A DNA stretch of 64,000 bases from Ottelia alismoides. Its lineage: Eukaryota; Streptophyta; Magnoliopsida; Alismatales; Hydrocharitaceae. Every line of letters begins with the position of its first letter. Position 1 is the stretch's first letter. The DNA is taken from assembly GCA_037367405.1 (NCBI GenBank), contig JAZKJV010002609.1, forward strand, positions 590,001 to 654,000. The letters run 5' to 3'. The position numbers and the translations under genes are program-made. Positions 34,860 to 46,494 of this stretch are shown here, in pieces. The notes under the pieces were generated by a model. That model had not been told where the DNA came from, did no database searches, and saw nothing but the letters and a program-made list of their open reading frames with translations.

Positions 34860-35389
34860 CTACACTTAGGACGTAACTTGTCCTAAGTGTAGGGGGGCAC
34901 GCACCGAATTGTTCTTTCCTTACACATTTTCGCCACTCCTGTTCTTGCCTATACTTAGGGATATCTCGCCCTAAGTATAGGGGGAGTGATGCGTATACTC
35001 TCCACGATCTTTTCATCCATCTGTACATATCCATCTTTTCTTCTTTTCTTCTTTTCTTCTTTTCCTTTTCTATCTTTTGTATCTAAATAAAAGGTGTCAC
35101 CCCTTTGTGTCAGTTTTCTGTACTTAGGACGTACTTTGTCCTAAGTATAGGGGGTGCACCCCTGATTTGTTAATTCTTTGATCTGTTTATTCCCACCCTT
35201 GACCCTCCCTGCTTTGTGTACAGTCTGCTATACTTAGGATTACTTGATCCTAAGTATAGGGGGACGGTCAACTTCTATTTCCTTTCTCTCTTATTCTTAT
35301 TCTTTAGACTTGTCTATACGCAGTACGAGTTATGTCTTCTCTTTTCTTTTCGATCTATGAGGACATAGCTCAAGCTAAGTATAGGGGGG
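34860..35389 (+). repeat. Array of five G-run hairpins, non-autonomous element
   Basis: Inverted repeats lie at 34860-34897, 34949-34984, 35119-35154, 35228-35263 and 35313-35389. Each ends CTAAGTATAG or CTAAGTGTAG followed by five or six G. The last is long and double-stemmed, like those at 8903 and 16920. The second is followed by AGTGATG, resembling the LTR start that follows the true tract. Confidence 0.88.
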
Positions 35390-37340
35390 TCGTATATACT
35401 ATGTATATACTTTAGCCATAACTCGTACTTTCTTAATAAAATGACTAATAATTCATTAAAAATCCTTAATAAAAAGATGGGATTATTCCTCAAATTCTTT
35501 TTGTATATACTGATTAATAAATCAGGTGAAAATGTTTTTTGCAAAATGTTTGAAAAATAGTTTGAAAATTATTGTGAACATTTATTGAAAACTATTTTGA
35601 AAATGTTTTGTTACATGTTTTCAACCTTTGTAAAAATGTGTGGTTTGTAAAAATTTATTTTCTTTGTGTGAAATAAAATATTCGAAAAATGATTTGCAAA
35701 TGGTTTGAAAAATGGTTGCAAAAATACTTTGAAAAATCTATATATACTGTTTTGAAAAACCTTTGCAAAATGATTTTCAAATGTGTGTACATGTTTGTAA
35801 AAATGGTTGTAAAAATGATTTTGGACTATAGTTTTCGAAAATTGTTTGAAAAATTTGTATCAAATAAATTTGAGGAATAGTCACATATAATAATAAAAAA
35901 AACTAAAATAATATATATTATTACTATTATAAATAAAAATAAAAAAATCAACAAAATTCTTTAATAAGTGTATATACATACCTATAAATAAAAACTAAAT
36001 TGTAAATTCTTAATTCTTGTAAGATAAAGCGGCATGCCCGTGTAAATAGTTGTACATATTTTGAGTGCCAAAATTATTTTATTTGCAAAAATTCTTTGTG
36101 TAAAAATTCTTCTCTTTGTTTTCAAATTCTTTGAAAAATTGCATTATTCTTTGCATATTTGTAAATAGCATTTGCATTGCATTCATCTTCTTTGATTGAG
36201 CTTGATAATTGAACTAGTCCAATAAAGTCGAAGATTGGAGCTTGGTTGGACCTTACTGCACCTAATTGCACTGGAACCTTATGGGAACTAGGTTTAAGGT
36301 ACTTCAGGTCTATGCAGACTTAATTCTTTGAGAAATCAGGGCTGGGTTCAAGTCACCTCAGTGGACTAACTAGAACTTTTCGAGACACACGTATGACTCT
36401 TGCCGACCGTGACCTAACTTGGACACTTGCACCTTTCACTTGGCTCAACTCAGTTGGAGTGGTGAGGGGGTTGGATTTGCCAGTCTGAGACGCACACGGG
36501 TGGAAACATTCGTCCTCGTCTAGGGAGGGAAGTGCACCCCAACCTGGTCCAGTAGCCATGAGGTCTAAAGACAGGAGATTGTGGGTTGCGATAAAGCTTC
36601 AAAAGAGGGATAGTCTTCTGGCTCAAGAGGAAAAAGTCCTTATGTAAATGCTGCTGTAAATAATCTGTTGAAAAAAAAAGGAAAAAAAAGTGAAACTCCA
36701 AAAAAGTGGTCAGGCTTGTAAAAAAATAAAATGCCTGCCGGAGTATGTATATATGTTGTATAGAAAATAAGCAAGCTTGAGCACCAAAGTTATACCATGT
36801 GAGCCTGCAGCTGGATGACTTGACTACACTGGTCTTGCATCCCAGGATAGGTAGCTACACTGGCTACCGTCCATTCTTTTCTCTACCTCCTCCTCTTGAG
36901 TTGTATGCCACTTGAACTTAGAAGGGAATACCCCGCTCCTCGAGGAAAGAGCTGTTGGATTAGGGAATCATTGGGTTGTCATTCTGGAGAAGTCAGTCTC
37001 TTTATCATTTCAGTTGGGGAGAGCCACCATCACTTACACTGTACAAGTCAGCTTCATAGTCATAAGGGTTTGCGTATGATGTAGGCTAGTTCTGACCTGG
37101 CTATTGAGGTGATTTGAACCAAGTTCTGTGACTCTCGAAGGCTGTTGTGTTTTAAATTTGGTTCCCTACCAGGTTCCACACACATTTTCACACCAAGGTC
37201 TAACCTGAGCTCCAAACTTTGATTTTGTACAGATAAGTTTAATAATCATGATCAATTCAATTTATTTTTGCTTTTTCTTTTCTTCTTATTCTTTGTTCTT
37301 TTTGTACTTATTGCATAAGTGTTTGCTAGGGACTAGCAAA
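35390..37340 (+). other. 3' non-coding region of the non-autonomous element
   Basis: It is homologous to 14611-16919 (reverse strand) of the coding element. An AT-rich part with TTTGAAAA and TTTGTAAAA words is followed by a better conserved block at 36200-37340. The latter includes two stem-loops with TACACTGG loops near 36820-36870 and a 62-codon frame (36896-37084). No recognisable gene. Confidence 0.65.
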
Positions 37341-37356
37341 GGCAAGTATAGGGGGG
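37341..37356 (+). other. Polypurine tract of the non-autonomous element
   Basis: GGCAAGTATAGGGGGG lies directly before LTR TGATGA and would prime plus-strand DNA synthesis. A short hairpin (TTGCTAG..CTAGCAA) lies just upstream. Confidence 0.9.
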
Positions 37357-38948
37357 TGATGAATCCCCATTTCATCACCTTTATTCTATCATTTTGGCCT
37401 CAAAAACCCTAGCAAATGCATGTAAATAGCATCAATTTGTACATAATAAGCATTCATTATCCATGTATATTAATTGTATATAAAATAAGGTTTTTAATGC
37501 CAAAATTATAGAATAAAGAGAAGAAAAGAAAAAGGAATAAAATATTGCAAACATTTTATGACCCTAACCCCGAGACCAAGTCCAAGATGGAGTTGGTCGA
37601 CAAGGAATAAAGTCGGGGGAGATAAGGGCCAATAATACAATAAATACCTCATTTATTTATTCATCCATTTATGCATTTTTGACACCTATTTTATGCATAA
37701 TTATTTATTCATCAAATAAAGAAACTTTGTTCATAAAAGTTGTAGATAATAATGTAAATAAAAATACAAAATTGAGTTTGTATAAAAATAATACACAGTG
37801 TACATTTTATACACATAATAAAAAGCCAAAGTCTCAACTTCACAGACCCATATCTTGCAAATAAAAACTCCAAATCACCCAAACTCACTTTAATTGTATA
37901 TAGCATTTCATGAACTCTTTTATAAAATTAGTTTCATAATTTTTGGAGTCCATCTGTGGAAGTTAGGTTTTTGACCCTTCTTGTACATAATACCTGATTA
38001 AAATATTCATTTATTCAATATTCATTATTTTTATAAATTCATATTTTTAGAATTTTGTAGATAATGTATATAATTCATGTACATATTGACATTAGAATAC
38101 AACCAAAAATAATTTGGAAAATAAAATAAGTCTATGTAATATATAGACAAAATACCTATGAAGCATGTACACAAATAAAAGGGATTTTTATTCTTTTATT
38201 CTTTATTCTTCTATACTTTTATACTAATGTATATATTATATAGAACTTATTAAAAATACAAAGCTAAAATAAAAATAAATAAAATTCATTAAATAAATAA
38301 AATGTATATAATATATAGGTAAAATACCTATAAGTATACTAATATACACACAAACACATTTATTTAAAAAATATAAATAAACTCATAAAAATCAAATAAA
38401 AATATATTTATATTCATAAAAATAAGTTATAAATTTATAAAATAAAACAATAAAACAATAAAAGAAAATAAACAAATTAAAAATAAAATACACAAAAATA
38501 CATGTAAATACATACATATACACTTTATTAAATTAAAACCCTAATAAAACATCTCGAAAAATTCAATAAAAATCAAGAATAAATACTACATGAAATAATA
38601 CACATTTTTTATTTTATACACAAAAATTAATAAAATCATTTACCATGTTAAATAATTCATTTTCTAATAAGGATCCCTATTTTGGCGTTTAGCGGCTGAG
38701 GTGGACCAATCGGGTCCCTCCGCGAGTTGACCCCGGTCAACTCGACCCCCAGCCGCCTGACTTGACGGGAACCATCTTTTCCCCGATATTCTTGCATTTT
38801 TTCCGCATGATATGATGCTCCATCACCAACAGTCCCTTCATGGATTTTGTTCTCTGATCATCCCTGATCCCCGCCGATCAATTAGATCCATTGTATATAC
38901 CACCGATTCTTTAATAATCGCCGGTCAATGGGGGTCCCTGGGATTGTG

Positions 38949-38957
38949 CATAAATAA
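38949..38957 (+). promoter_or_regulatory. TATA-like box
   Basis: CATAAATAA, same place as in the other inner LTRs. Confidence 0.5.
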
Positions 38958-40078
38958 CTCCTCCCACTTCCTTGGTCGAATTTGGCCAATTTCATCCCCT
39001 TCTTTGAGCTTGAATGAGCTCCTGGCGGAGCCCTCGTGACAGGAGGCGCTTCCCAGCAACTCGATTCGGCCCAAGGAGGTGGGAAATTTTGTCGCGGTGG
39101 TGCTCCGGCGACCACCCTGCTCCCTGGAGGCCCCCAGGTATAAGAGCTGCGCATTTTATATTTTTAGGTAGTTTCCCATTTATGCATTTCATTCTCGCAT
39201 TTTATTTCGCATTTAGATCTGTAGTTTAGCGTAGAATCACGATTTCGTAGTTCGCCGGAGCTCCGCTCCGGCGAGCTTTTCACCGTGCTTCCGAATGTGC
39301 CTCGACCACCTTCCACTGCCATTTCATTCCCCTACGCCTTCTCCACCTTCCAGCCACTTTTTCCAACCGGATTCGCTTCTGGATCCGCGAATCGAAGCTC
39401 CTCCACCACCCATCGCCGGAGCTTCTTCGCCCACCTTCATCCCTGTGCTTTCAGCTTCAAACCCGGGTCGAGGGAGACGCCCTCGAGCCCCTCTACATTC
39501 CTGTGCAGGTTAGGTGCGAAGAAAAGCACCAGGAGTCGAGTTTCAAGCGGGCGGAGGTACCTGGAGCCCCATTTCTTCACCGAGCTCGTGGTGGCTCTCC
39601 AAGGTACCTCCGGCCGATCCAACACCTCCAGACGCTAGAGCAACCCTCCAGGAAGCGAACGGGACCTTCAGGAGCAGCTATGATCGACCGGAGAGCGAGA
39701 TCGAGGAGGAGGAAGCTCGCCCCGACGAGGCTTCTTCCCTGTTCTTCCACGCGTCCTCTCCGCCGTTGGATGAAGACGAAGGCCCAGATAGAAGGAGAGC
39801 CGTCCGATGGAGCGAAGCAGCGACCGTCAGATCTCACGCGAGATCTAATCCTAGCGCTCCATCGGCGAACCGGCATCGACGCACGTGGAGGCGCCACGTG
39901 TATAAGTGACTCGCATCCAGCCGTTCATCAGCGCCACGTTGGGGGTAATTTGCACGTCTAGCCCCTATCATTTTTGTATTTAATTTTTAATCTTGTAAAA
40001 TATATAGCACGTTGTAAATAAAATGTAAATTTTGCAGAAAGGACCCTGAGTTTATAGAAATTACATTTAGGTCCTTCC

Positions 40079-40108
40079 GCGCCTCACGTGCAGACCCACG
40101 TGAGGCGC
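40079..40108. promoter_or_regulatory. Inverted repeat with ACGTG arms
   Basis: GCGCCTCACGTG and CACGTGAGGCGC around a short loop, a perfect 12-bp stem as at 13478. Confidence 0.6.
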
Positions 40109-41265
40109 GTGATTTTTGCAGTTATACCCTGGCAATTTTTGTATATTGTAGAATAATTTTAAAAATTAAAATAAATGTTTATTTCAGTATGTATTTTTGC
40201 ACTATTGCCCCTGTAACTTCTTTTATTTGCAAAAATACCCCTGCCAGGCAGTTTTATTTTTGTCTCTTTATCTATTTATTAAAAATACCTAGTAGGCTTC
40301 TAAAAATTCACAAAAATTAGGATAAATGCTTCATGCCATGCTTGTTCACGCCCATATTTTAGTTTGCATTTTTTGCATTTTTCCTAATTATTAAAAATGA
40401 AAAAGAAGCCATTTTTTTACTGTCTATATTAGAAAATACAAAAAAATTAGAAAATGATTTTGAAAAATTCCAAAAAATTATATATAGTATAATTATATAT
40501 ATATATTGAGTCCAGAAAATGAAAAACCCTAAAAATATGAAAAAGAAAAATAAAAAAAATCAGAAAGCTCCAAAATCCAACAAAAAATAGAAAAATCCTT
40601 AAAAAAACCCCAAAAATATATTTTCCTCTTTTATAATTACCTATATATTATTATTAATGTATTAAAATTAATTTGGGAATTTTTGGAGTCTATTTTATAT
40701 TTTTAAAACCCAAATTATAATTGGCTAATTATTTAGTCCTATATTATGGACATTTTTGAAATTAAAAATACATAAAAATTAGAAATATCCCATAAAAATA
40801 ACAAAAAAATTAGAAAATATTAAAAAGCAAAAAAATATTATATCTATATATATTCATATATACATATATATATACACATATTTATATAAATAAAAATATA
40901 ATTTAAAAATTAAAAAAATATATAATATAAAAACAAAATAAAAATTATAAAAACAAAAATATAAAAAAAATTACAAAACCCAAAACCCACTAAAACAATA
41001 AAAGTACATGAACAATGACTTGAATAAATGATGCATCACATACATTCCCTTCGCCTCCCAGTGTTCGACCTCTACCTGTACTTACACCTATACACATTTA
41101 CATGTAGAGTTATAATAAATTTTAACTCCACATTTTGGGATAGTTATTGCATATATTTATTGTGGGTTAATTGTTGATCGATCTGGGGATTCTGTCTGAG
41201 GTCAACTCAGCGACTGTCTCTCCGCCTTGTGGAAAGATACGACCTTGGCAAATTCCCGGTCATCA

Positions 41266-41280
41266 AATGGCGTCGTTGTC
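41266..41280 (+). other. Truncated, decayed PBS at a rearrangement junction
   Basis: AATGGCGTCGTTGTC follows the LTR end. It matches the first 13 PBS bases with two C-to-T changes and then fuses to minus-strand gag sequence. GTTGTC/CTTGTC microhomology may have guided the join. Confidence 0.75.
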
Positions 41281-41865
41281 TTGTAGACTGAAGGGAAAAG
41301 CCGTCATCTTGACAATGTCTAGGGGGACATTCGGATAGTGGGTGGTGCGGCAAATGCGGGAGAATTGCTGCAGGTGAATGTATGGCTCTTCATTGGTGTT
41401 GCCATGGAATGCAGGGAGCAGGGCTATGAATTGGGGCTTCAGCTCAAAGTGAGCGTGTACCGGTGGAATGAGAATCCACTCGGTCATCTGGCTGTCTCCC
41501 GGATTGTATGTTTCTTTGAGTGTCGGTTTCGGCGGTGGTGGGAGTTCAGGATCATCATCGGGGTCATCACCACCTCCTCCACCTCCACCTCCTCCTCCCC
41601 TGCCTCCTCTGCCTCGGCCTCCTCCTCCGTCGTTACGATTCATCATATCATTCAACATATCCTGGAAAGCAGTCTGTGTAAGGGCCTGCTCAGTCAGCTG
41701 CTGCTGTATGGCCTGGATAGATGCCAGCAACTGTGCATTGACTTGGTTCTGATCTGGCATCTGTCCCTCTGGTGGTGGCTGCTGACCCTTGCCCTTTCCT
41801 CCTGGCGCCATGTCAGGGTCTGAGTCGGATGAAATGAACTCCGGAGTAGTCTCCAGGGCTTGCAC
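41281..41865 (-). pseudogene. Truncated gag (5' end only), second coding copy
   Basis: The first 195 or so codons of gag, nearly identical to 23129-23708. It starts MQALETT and reaches the AFPFSLQD motif, where it is cut. The Gly-rich stretch at about residues 79-100 is longer than in the other copy, with Gly-Arg repeats added (near 41590-41625). After the break four junction-derived codons (NDAI) precede a stop. It lacks most of the capsid domain and cannot work. Confidence 0.92.
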
Positions 41866-44146
41866 TGTCTTCTATCTGCATAATGAGATGGTCCGAATCA
41901 GATCACTTGCAATTAATGCTCAGCTGCTGTGATGAAGCTAGAATTCAGGTCAACCCAGCATGCTGTGAATGGAAAAATGATGTAGACTGTAATCGACTCC
42001 CATTCACAACGGCGGTGGTGGGACAAAAGTGATCCCAGTTTATTGGGTGGCCAAGAGAAAGGTAGAAAACGAGGAGTCTGGAGTTTGATCCGCAAAGTCC
42101 GGATCGGTTCTCGGGAATCGCCTCGAAATTATTGGCGAGGTTGAGTCCATGGAATCGATGTAGGTGTCGGCATGGTCCCGACGAAACCATCCATGGATCA
42201 ACTTCGCGGAGCACAAGAGAATGTCGGATTTTGGAAGAATGATACGATGGTCAACGAGGAACAAAAGGAGTGTAAAACAGTAGAAAGGCTCGGTTGAGCG
42301 AGGTGGTCAAAGGAAGATATAACAGAATTTGCGCAAAGGCGCGGGACTTTGATCTTTGAACCTTAATCTAGATCCATACAAACACAAGACAAAATCGGGT
42401 TCACCAACTCACGCCATGTGAAGCCGTGAAAGCTCGGCTATTTATTATCTTTTCATTTTTAGAGTTGTGATTTTCAGGCATATCTTATAACAAGTCCTTA
42501 GTACGCTACCCTATAGGAGAGAGAGTACTGCTAGAAGAGTATCCCGTACTTGTCCTCCTCCTGTGTAACCTGTAGTATGTACTTTTTGGAGTCCTTGTAA
42601 CCCTTCCTGGATCCCTACTCAGCCAAAGAAAAGAGAGAGAGGAAGTCGATAGGCGAAACCAATACTTCGGTTCTCGCACACAACGGAATCACCCGTGAGC
42701 GCGCAAGAACCTACTCGGACGCAGGACGATGAGACAGACACCCCCGTGAAGGCGTGGCCTATGCTCAATACTTCGGACAGGGTCGATGCTCTCACAACAG
42801 AGAGTCACCATTGGTGACCAAGTCCTACTCGCCTACGTACGATAGAAGCGCCAATACTTCGGAAATCCAGGCGATACACAAGGCAGTTGCAGACTGGGTT
42901 TTGGGCTTTTAATCCTTAGGGGTCGCACTCGCTCAAGGGAGTAGGGTTTTGGTCCCCCTCCAAGGTACCTGAAAACAATGAGGGCTTTATGAACCCGGTA
43001 CAATGATAGTCCATTACAGATTTTAATTAAGGTCAAAGTTTATTTAGCAGTCCCCTTGTTTTATTTTTGGTTTTCACTTTTTTTGGATCTGCTTTCATAC
43101 CAGCACCTAACGTTTTTGTAGATTTGCATTTAAGTCCTAGGTGCTCAAAATCAGAGGGAGATAGCGGAAAAGCCGTGCAAGTGGTTCCATGATGGAAATC
43201 TCACCATTGAACCGAATGATGCATGCTGAGTTAGAAGACTTACAGTGCATCCCAGCTCTCTCCATGTGGTATGCAAAACAGAATTTTTAAACCTATCTAC
43301 ATGTCGGTATACAAGGCACAAAATCGTCCTAAACATAAGCTGCTATTAACGTGAAGAACCATAAGTTGCTCATTTGTCTCTAGCCCAAGAGAGTCCGGTC
43401 TTGGCTCACCCCTCCTCTGCTCAACAAATTGAGGGTAGGAGAAAGCGCTTTACAGGGTTCGCTACGGCACAGAGGGCGAAGAGACAAATTTACAACTTGT
43501 TTGAGTTTGACTAGATCCAATCGAAGTAGACTATAGGAACATGTATTCTTATTAATGTTTAGACCTAGCTACCGAGTCAAGCAACCTATATCCAGGGGCT
43601 CCAAGCACACAAAGCAAAGTAAAAGAAAGGCGGAAAGCTCAAAACATCGGAATACAAAATAAAAAAAGGCGATAAAAACTCGAAAAAGCCGCGATGAGGC
43701 CCTCAGGTGAACAATCACCCGGGCACTGGACCTCATTGTGAAGAGTAGAGTCTTGTTTAATTACATGCCAAAATAATCTCTCTCTCACCATGAATTACAA
43801 AAATAATTTTCCTAAGTATCTAGCCTATCTAATGCCCCTCTTTTTGCTTCTTTGGTGCACTCTCCAGATGGTCATGAGAAGAGAAAACCATCCTCCTCCA
43901 AGCTCGGCTGCCTTGGCCTCCTAGGAAGCCATCCTAGCGTGGCGGTCCCTCGCATCAAAGTTACAAAAAGATTGCATTAGCATACTCAGTTAATCAAATA
44001 GAGCAGATAAATTAATCACAATAAATAAAGAAATGAAGCATGGTGATTAATGGCAATAAAACAATAGTTGCTCACACAAAAATGAATCATGAATCAAAAT
44101 TTTTATACAAGGATGACAAAAAAATCAATTTGGCTATGCTCATTGC
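41866..44146 (-). other. Leader of the second coding copy
   Basis: Almost base-for-base copy of 23709-25991, including the three CAATACTTCGG boxes (near 42660, 42768 and 42853). There is no gene in it. The close match suggests a recent common origin or a duplication. Confidence 0.8.
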
Positions 44147-44164
44147 TCCCCGGCAACGGCGCCA
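44147..44164 (-). other. Primer-binding site (tRNA-Asp), minus strand, perfect
   Basis: The plus strand reads TCCCCGGCAACGGCGCCA, exactly the tRNA-Asp 3' end. It lies two bases left of the minus-strand LTR end. Confidence 0.95.
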
Positions 44165-45335
44165 TTTGATGACCGGGAATTTGCCAAGGTCGTATCTTTC
44201 CACAAGGCGGAGAGACAGTCGCTAAGTTGACCTCAGACAGAATCCCCAGATCGATCAACAATTAACCCACAATAAATATATGCAATAACTATCCCAAAAT
44301 GTGGAGTTAAAATTTATTATAACTCTACATGTAAATGTGTATAGGTGTAAGTACAGGTAGAGGTCGAACACTGGGAGGCGAAGGGAATGTATGTGATGCA
44401 TCATTTATTCAAGTCATTGTTCATGTACTTTTATTGTTTTAGTGGGTTTTGGGTTTTGTAATTTTTTTTATATTTTTGTTTTTATAATTTTTATTTTGTT
44501 TTTATATTTTATATTTTTTTTAATTTTTAAATTATATTTTTATATATATAAATATGTGTATATATATATGTATATATGAATATATATAGATATAATATTT
44601 TTTTGCTTTTTAATATTTTCTAATTTTTTTGTTATTTTTATGGGATATTTCTAATTTTTATGTATTTTTAATTTCAAAAATGTCCATAATATAGGACTAA
44701 ATAATTAGCCGATTATAATTTGGGTTTTAAAAATATAAAATAGACTCCAAAAATTCCCAAATTAATTTTAATACATTAATAATAATATATAGGTAATTAT
44801 AAAAGAGGAAAATATATTTTTGGGGTTTTTTTAAGGATTTTTCTATTTTTTTTGTTGGATTTTGGAGCTTTCTGATTTTTTTTATTTTTCTTTTTCATAT
44901 TTTTAGGGTTTTTCATTTTCTGGACTCAATATATATATATATATATAATTTAACTATATATAATTTTTTGGAATTTTTCAAAATCATTTTCTAATTTTTT
45001 TGTATTTTCTAATATAGACAGTAAAAAAATGGCTTCTTTTTCATTTTTAATAAATAGGAAAAATGCAAAAAATGCAAACTAAAGTATGGGCGTGAACAAG
45101 CATGGCATGGAGCATTTATCCTAATTTTTGTGAATTTTTAGAATCCTACTAGGTATTTTTAATAAATAGATAAAGAGACAAAAATAAATCTGCCTAGCAG
45201 GGGTATTTTTGCAAATAAAAGAAGTTACAGGGGCATCAGTGCAAAAATACATACTGAAAGAAACATTTATTTTAATTTTTAAAATTATTCTACAATATAC
45301 AAAAATCGCCAGGGTATAACTGCAAAAATCACGCA

Positions 45336-45359
45336 CCTCACGTGGGTCTGCACGTGAGG
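45336..45359. promoter_or_regulatory. Inverted repeat with ACGTG arms
   Basis: CCTCACGTG and CACGTGAGG around a short loop; the outermost base pairs seen at 40079 are partly lost (GCAC in place of GCGC). Confidence 0.55.
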
Positions 45360-46485
45360 CGCGGAAGGACCTAAATGTAATTTCTATAAACTCAGGGTCC
45401 TTTCTGCAAAATTTACATTTTATTTACAACGTGCTATATATTTTAGAAGATTAAAAATTAAATACAAAAAATGACAGGGGCTAGACGTGCAAATTACCCC
45501 CAACGTGGCGCTGATGAACGGCTGGATGCGAGTCACTTATACACGTGGCGCCTCCACGTACGCCGATGCCGGTTCGCCGATGGAGCGCTAGGATTAGATA
45601 TCGCGTGAGATCTGACGGTCGCTGCTTCGCTCCATCGGACGGCTCTCCTTCTATCTGGGCCTTCGTCTTCATCCAACGGCGGAGAGGACGCGTGGAAGAA
45701 CAGGGAAGAAGCCTCGCCGGGGCAAGCTTCCTCCTCCTCGATCTCGCTCTCAGGCCGACCATAGCTGCTCCTGAAGGTCCCGTTCGCTTCCTGGAGGGTT
45801 GCTCTAGCGTCTGGAGATGTTGGATCGGCCGGAGGTACCCTGGAGAGCCACCACGAGCTCGGTGAAGAAATGGGGCTCCAGGTACCTCCGCCCGCTTGAA
45901 ACTCGACTCCTGGTGCTTTTCTTCGCACCTAACCTGCACAGGAATGTAGAGGGGCTCGAGGGCGTCTCCCTCGACCCGGGGTTTGAAGTTGAAAGCACAG
46001 GGATGAAGGTAGGCGAAGAAGCTCCGGCGATGGGTGGTGGAGGAGCTTCGATTCGCGGATCCAGAAGCGAATCCGGTTGGACAAAGTGGCTGGAAGGTGG
46101 AGAAGGCATAGGGGAATGAAATGCCAGTGGAAGGTGGTCGGGGCACAGTCGGAAGCACGGTGAAAAGCTCGCCGGAGCGGAGCTCCGGCGAACTACGAAA
46201 TCGTGATTCTACGCTAAACTACAGATCTAAATGCGAAATAAAATGCGAGAATGAAATGCATAAATGGGAAACTACCTAAAAATATAAAATGCGCAGCTCT
46301 TATACCTGGGGGCCTCCAGGGAGTAGGGTGTTCGTCGGAGCACCACCGCGACAAAATTTCCCACCTCCTTGGGCCGAATCGAGTTGCTGGGAAGCGCCTC
46401 CTGTCACGAGGGCTCCGCCAGGAGCTCATTCAAGCTCAAAGAAGGGGATGAAATTGGCCAAATTCGACCAAGGAAGTGGGAGGAG

Positions 46486-46494
46486 TTATTTATG
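46486..46494 (-). promoter_or_regulatory. TATA-like box
   Basis: CATAAATAA on the minus strand, same position in the LTR as in its relatives. Confidence 0.5.

Larger units (their letters stand above)
26193..41265 (+). mobile_element. Non-autonomous Athila-related element with hairpin-array cargo
   Basis: Plus-strand order: 5' LTR (lacking about its first 104 bases), a perfect tRNA-Asp PBS, a 7.3-kb internal region without gag or pol, a polypurine tract and a complete 3' LTR. Leader, PBS, polypurine tract, 3' region and LTRs are homologous to the coding inner element. The coding part is replaced by stem-loop arrays, which makes it a LARD-like partner needing proteins in trans. The LTRs look about 98-99% identical by eye, suggesting a recent insertion. 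Confidence 0.85.
37357..41265 (+). repeat. Complete LTR (3.9 kb), 3' LTR of the non-autonomous element
   Basis: TGATGAATCCCC to GGTCATCA, preceded by a polypurine tract. The first 20 bases form an inverted repeat (TGATGAAT..TTCATCA). The TATA-like box is at 38949-38957 and the ACGTG inverted repeat at 40079-40108. The open frame of the GC-rich half is broken here into 117 and 152 codons. It is followed not by host DNA but by a decayed PBS, so it also behaves as a 5' LTR. Confidence 0.92.
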
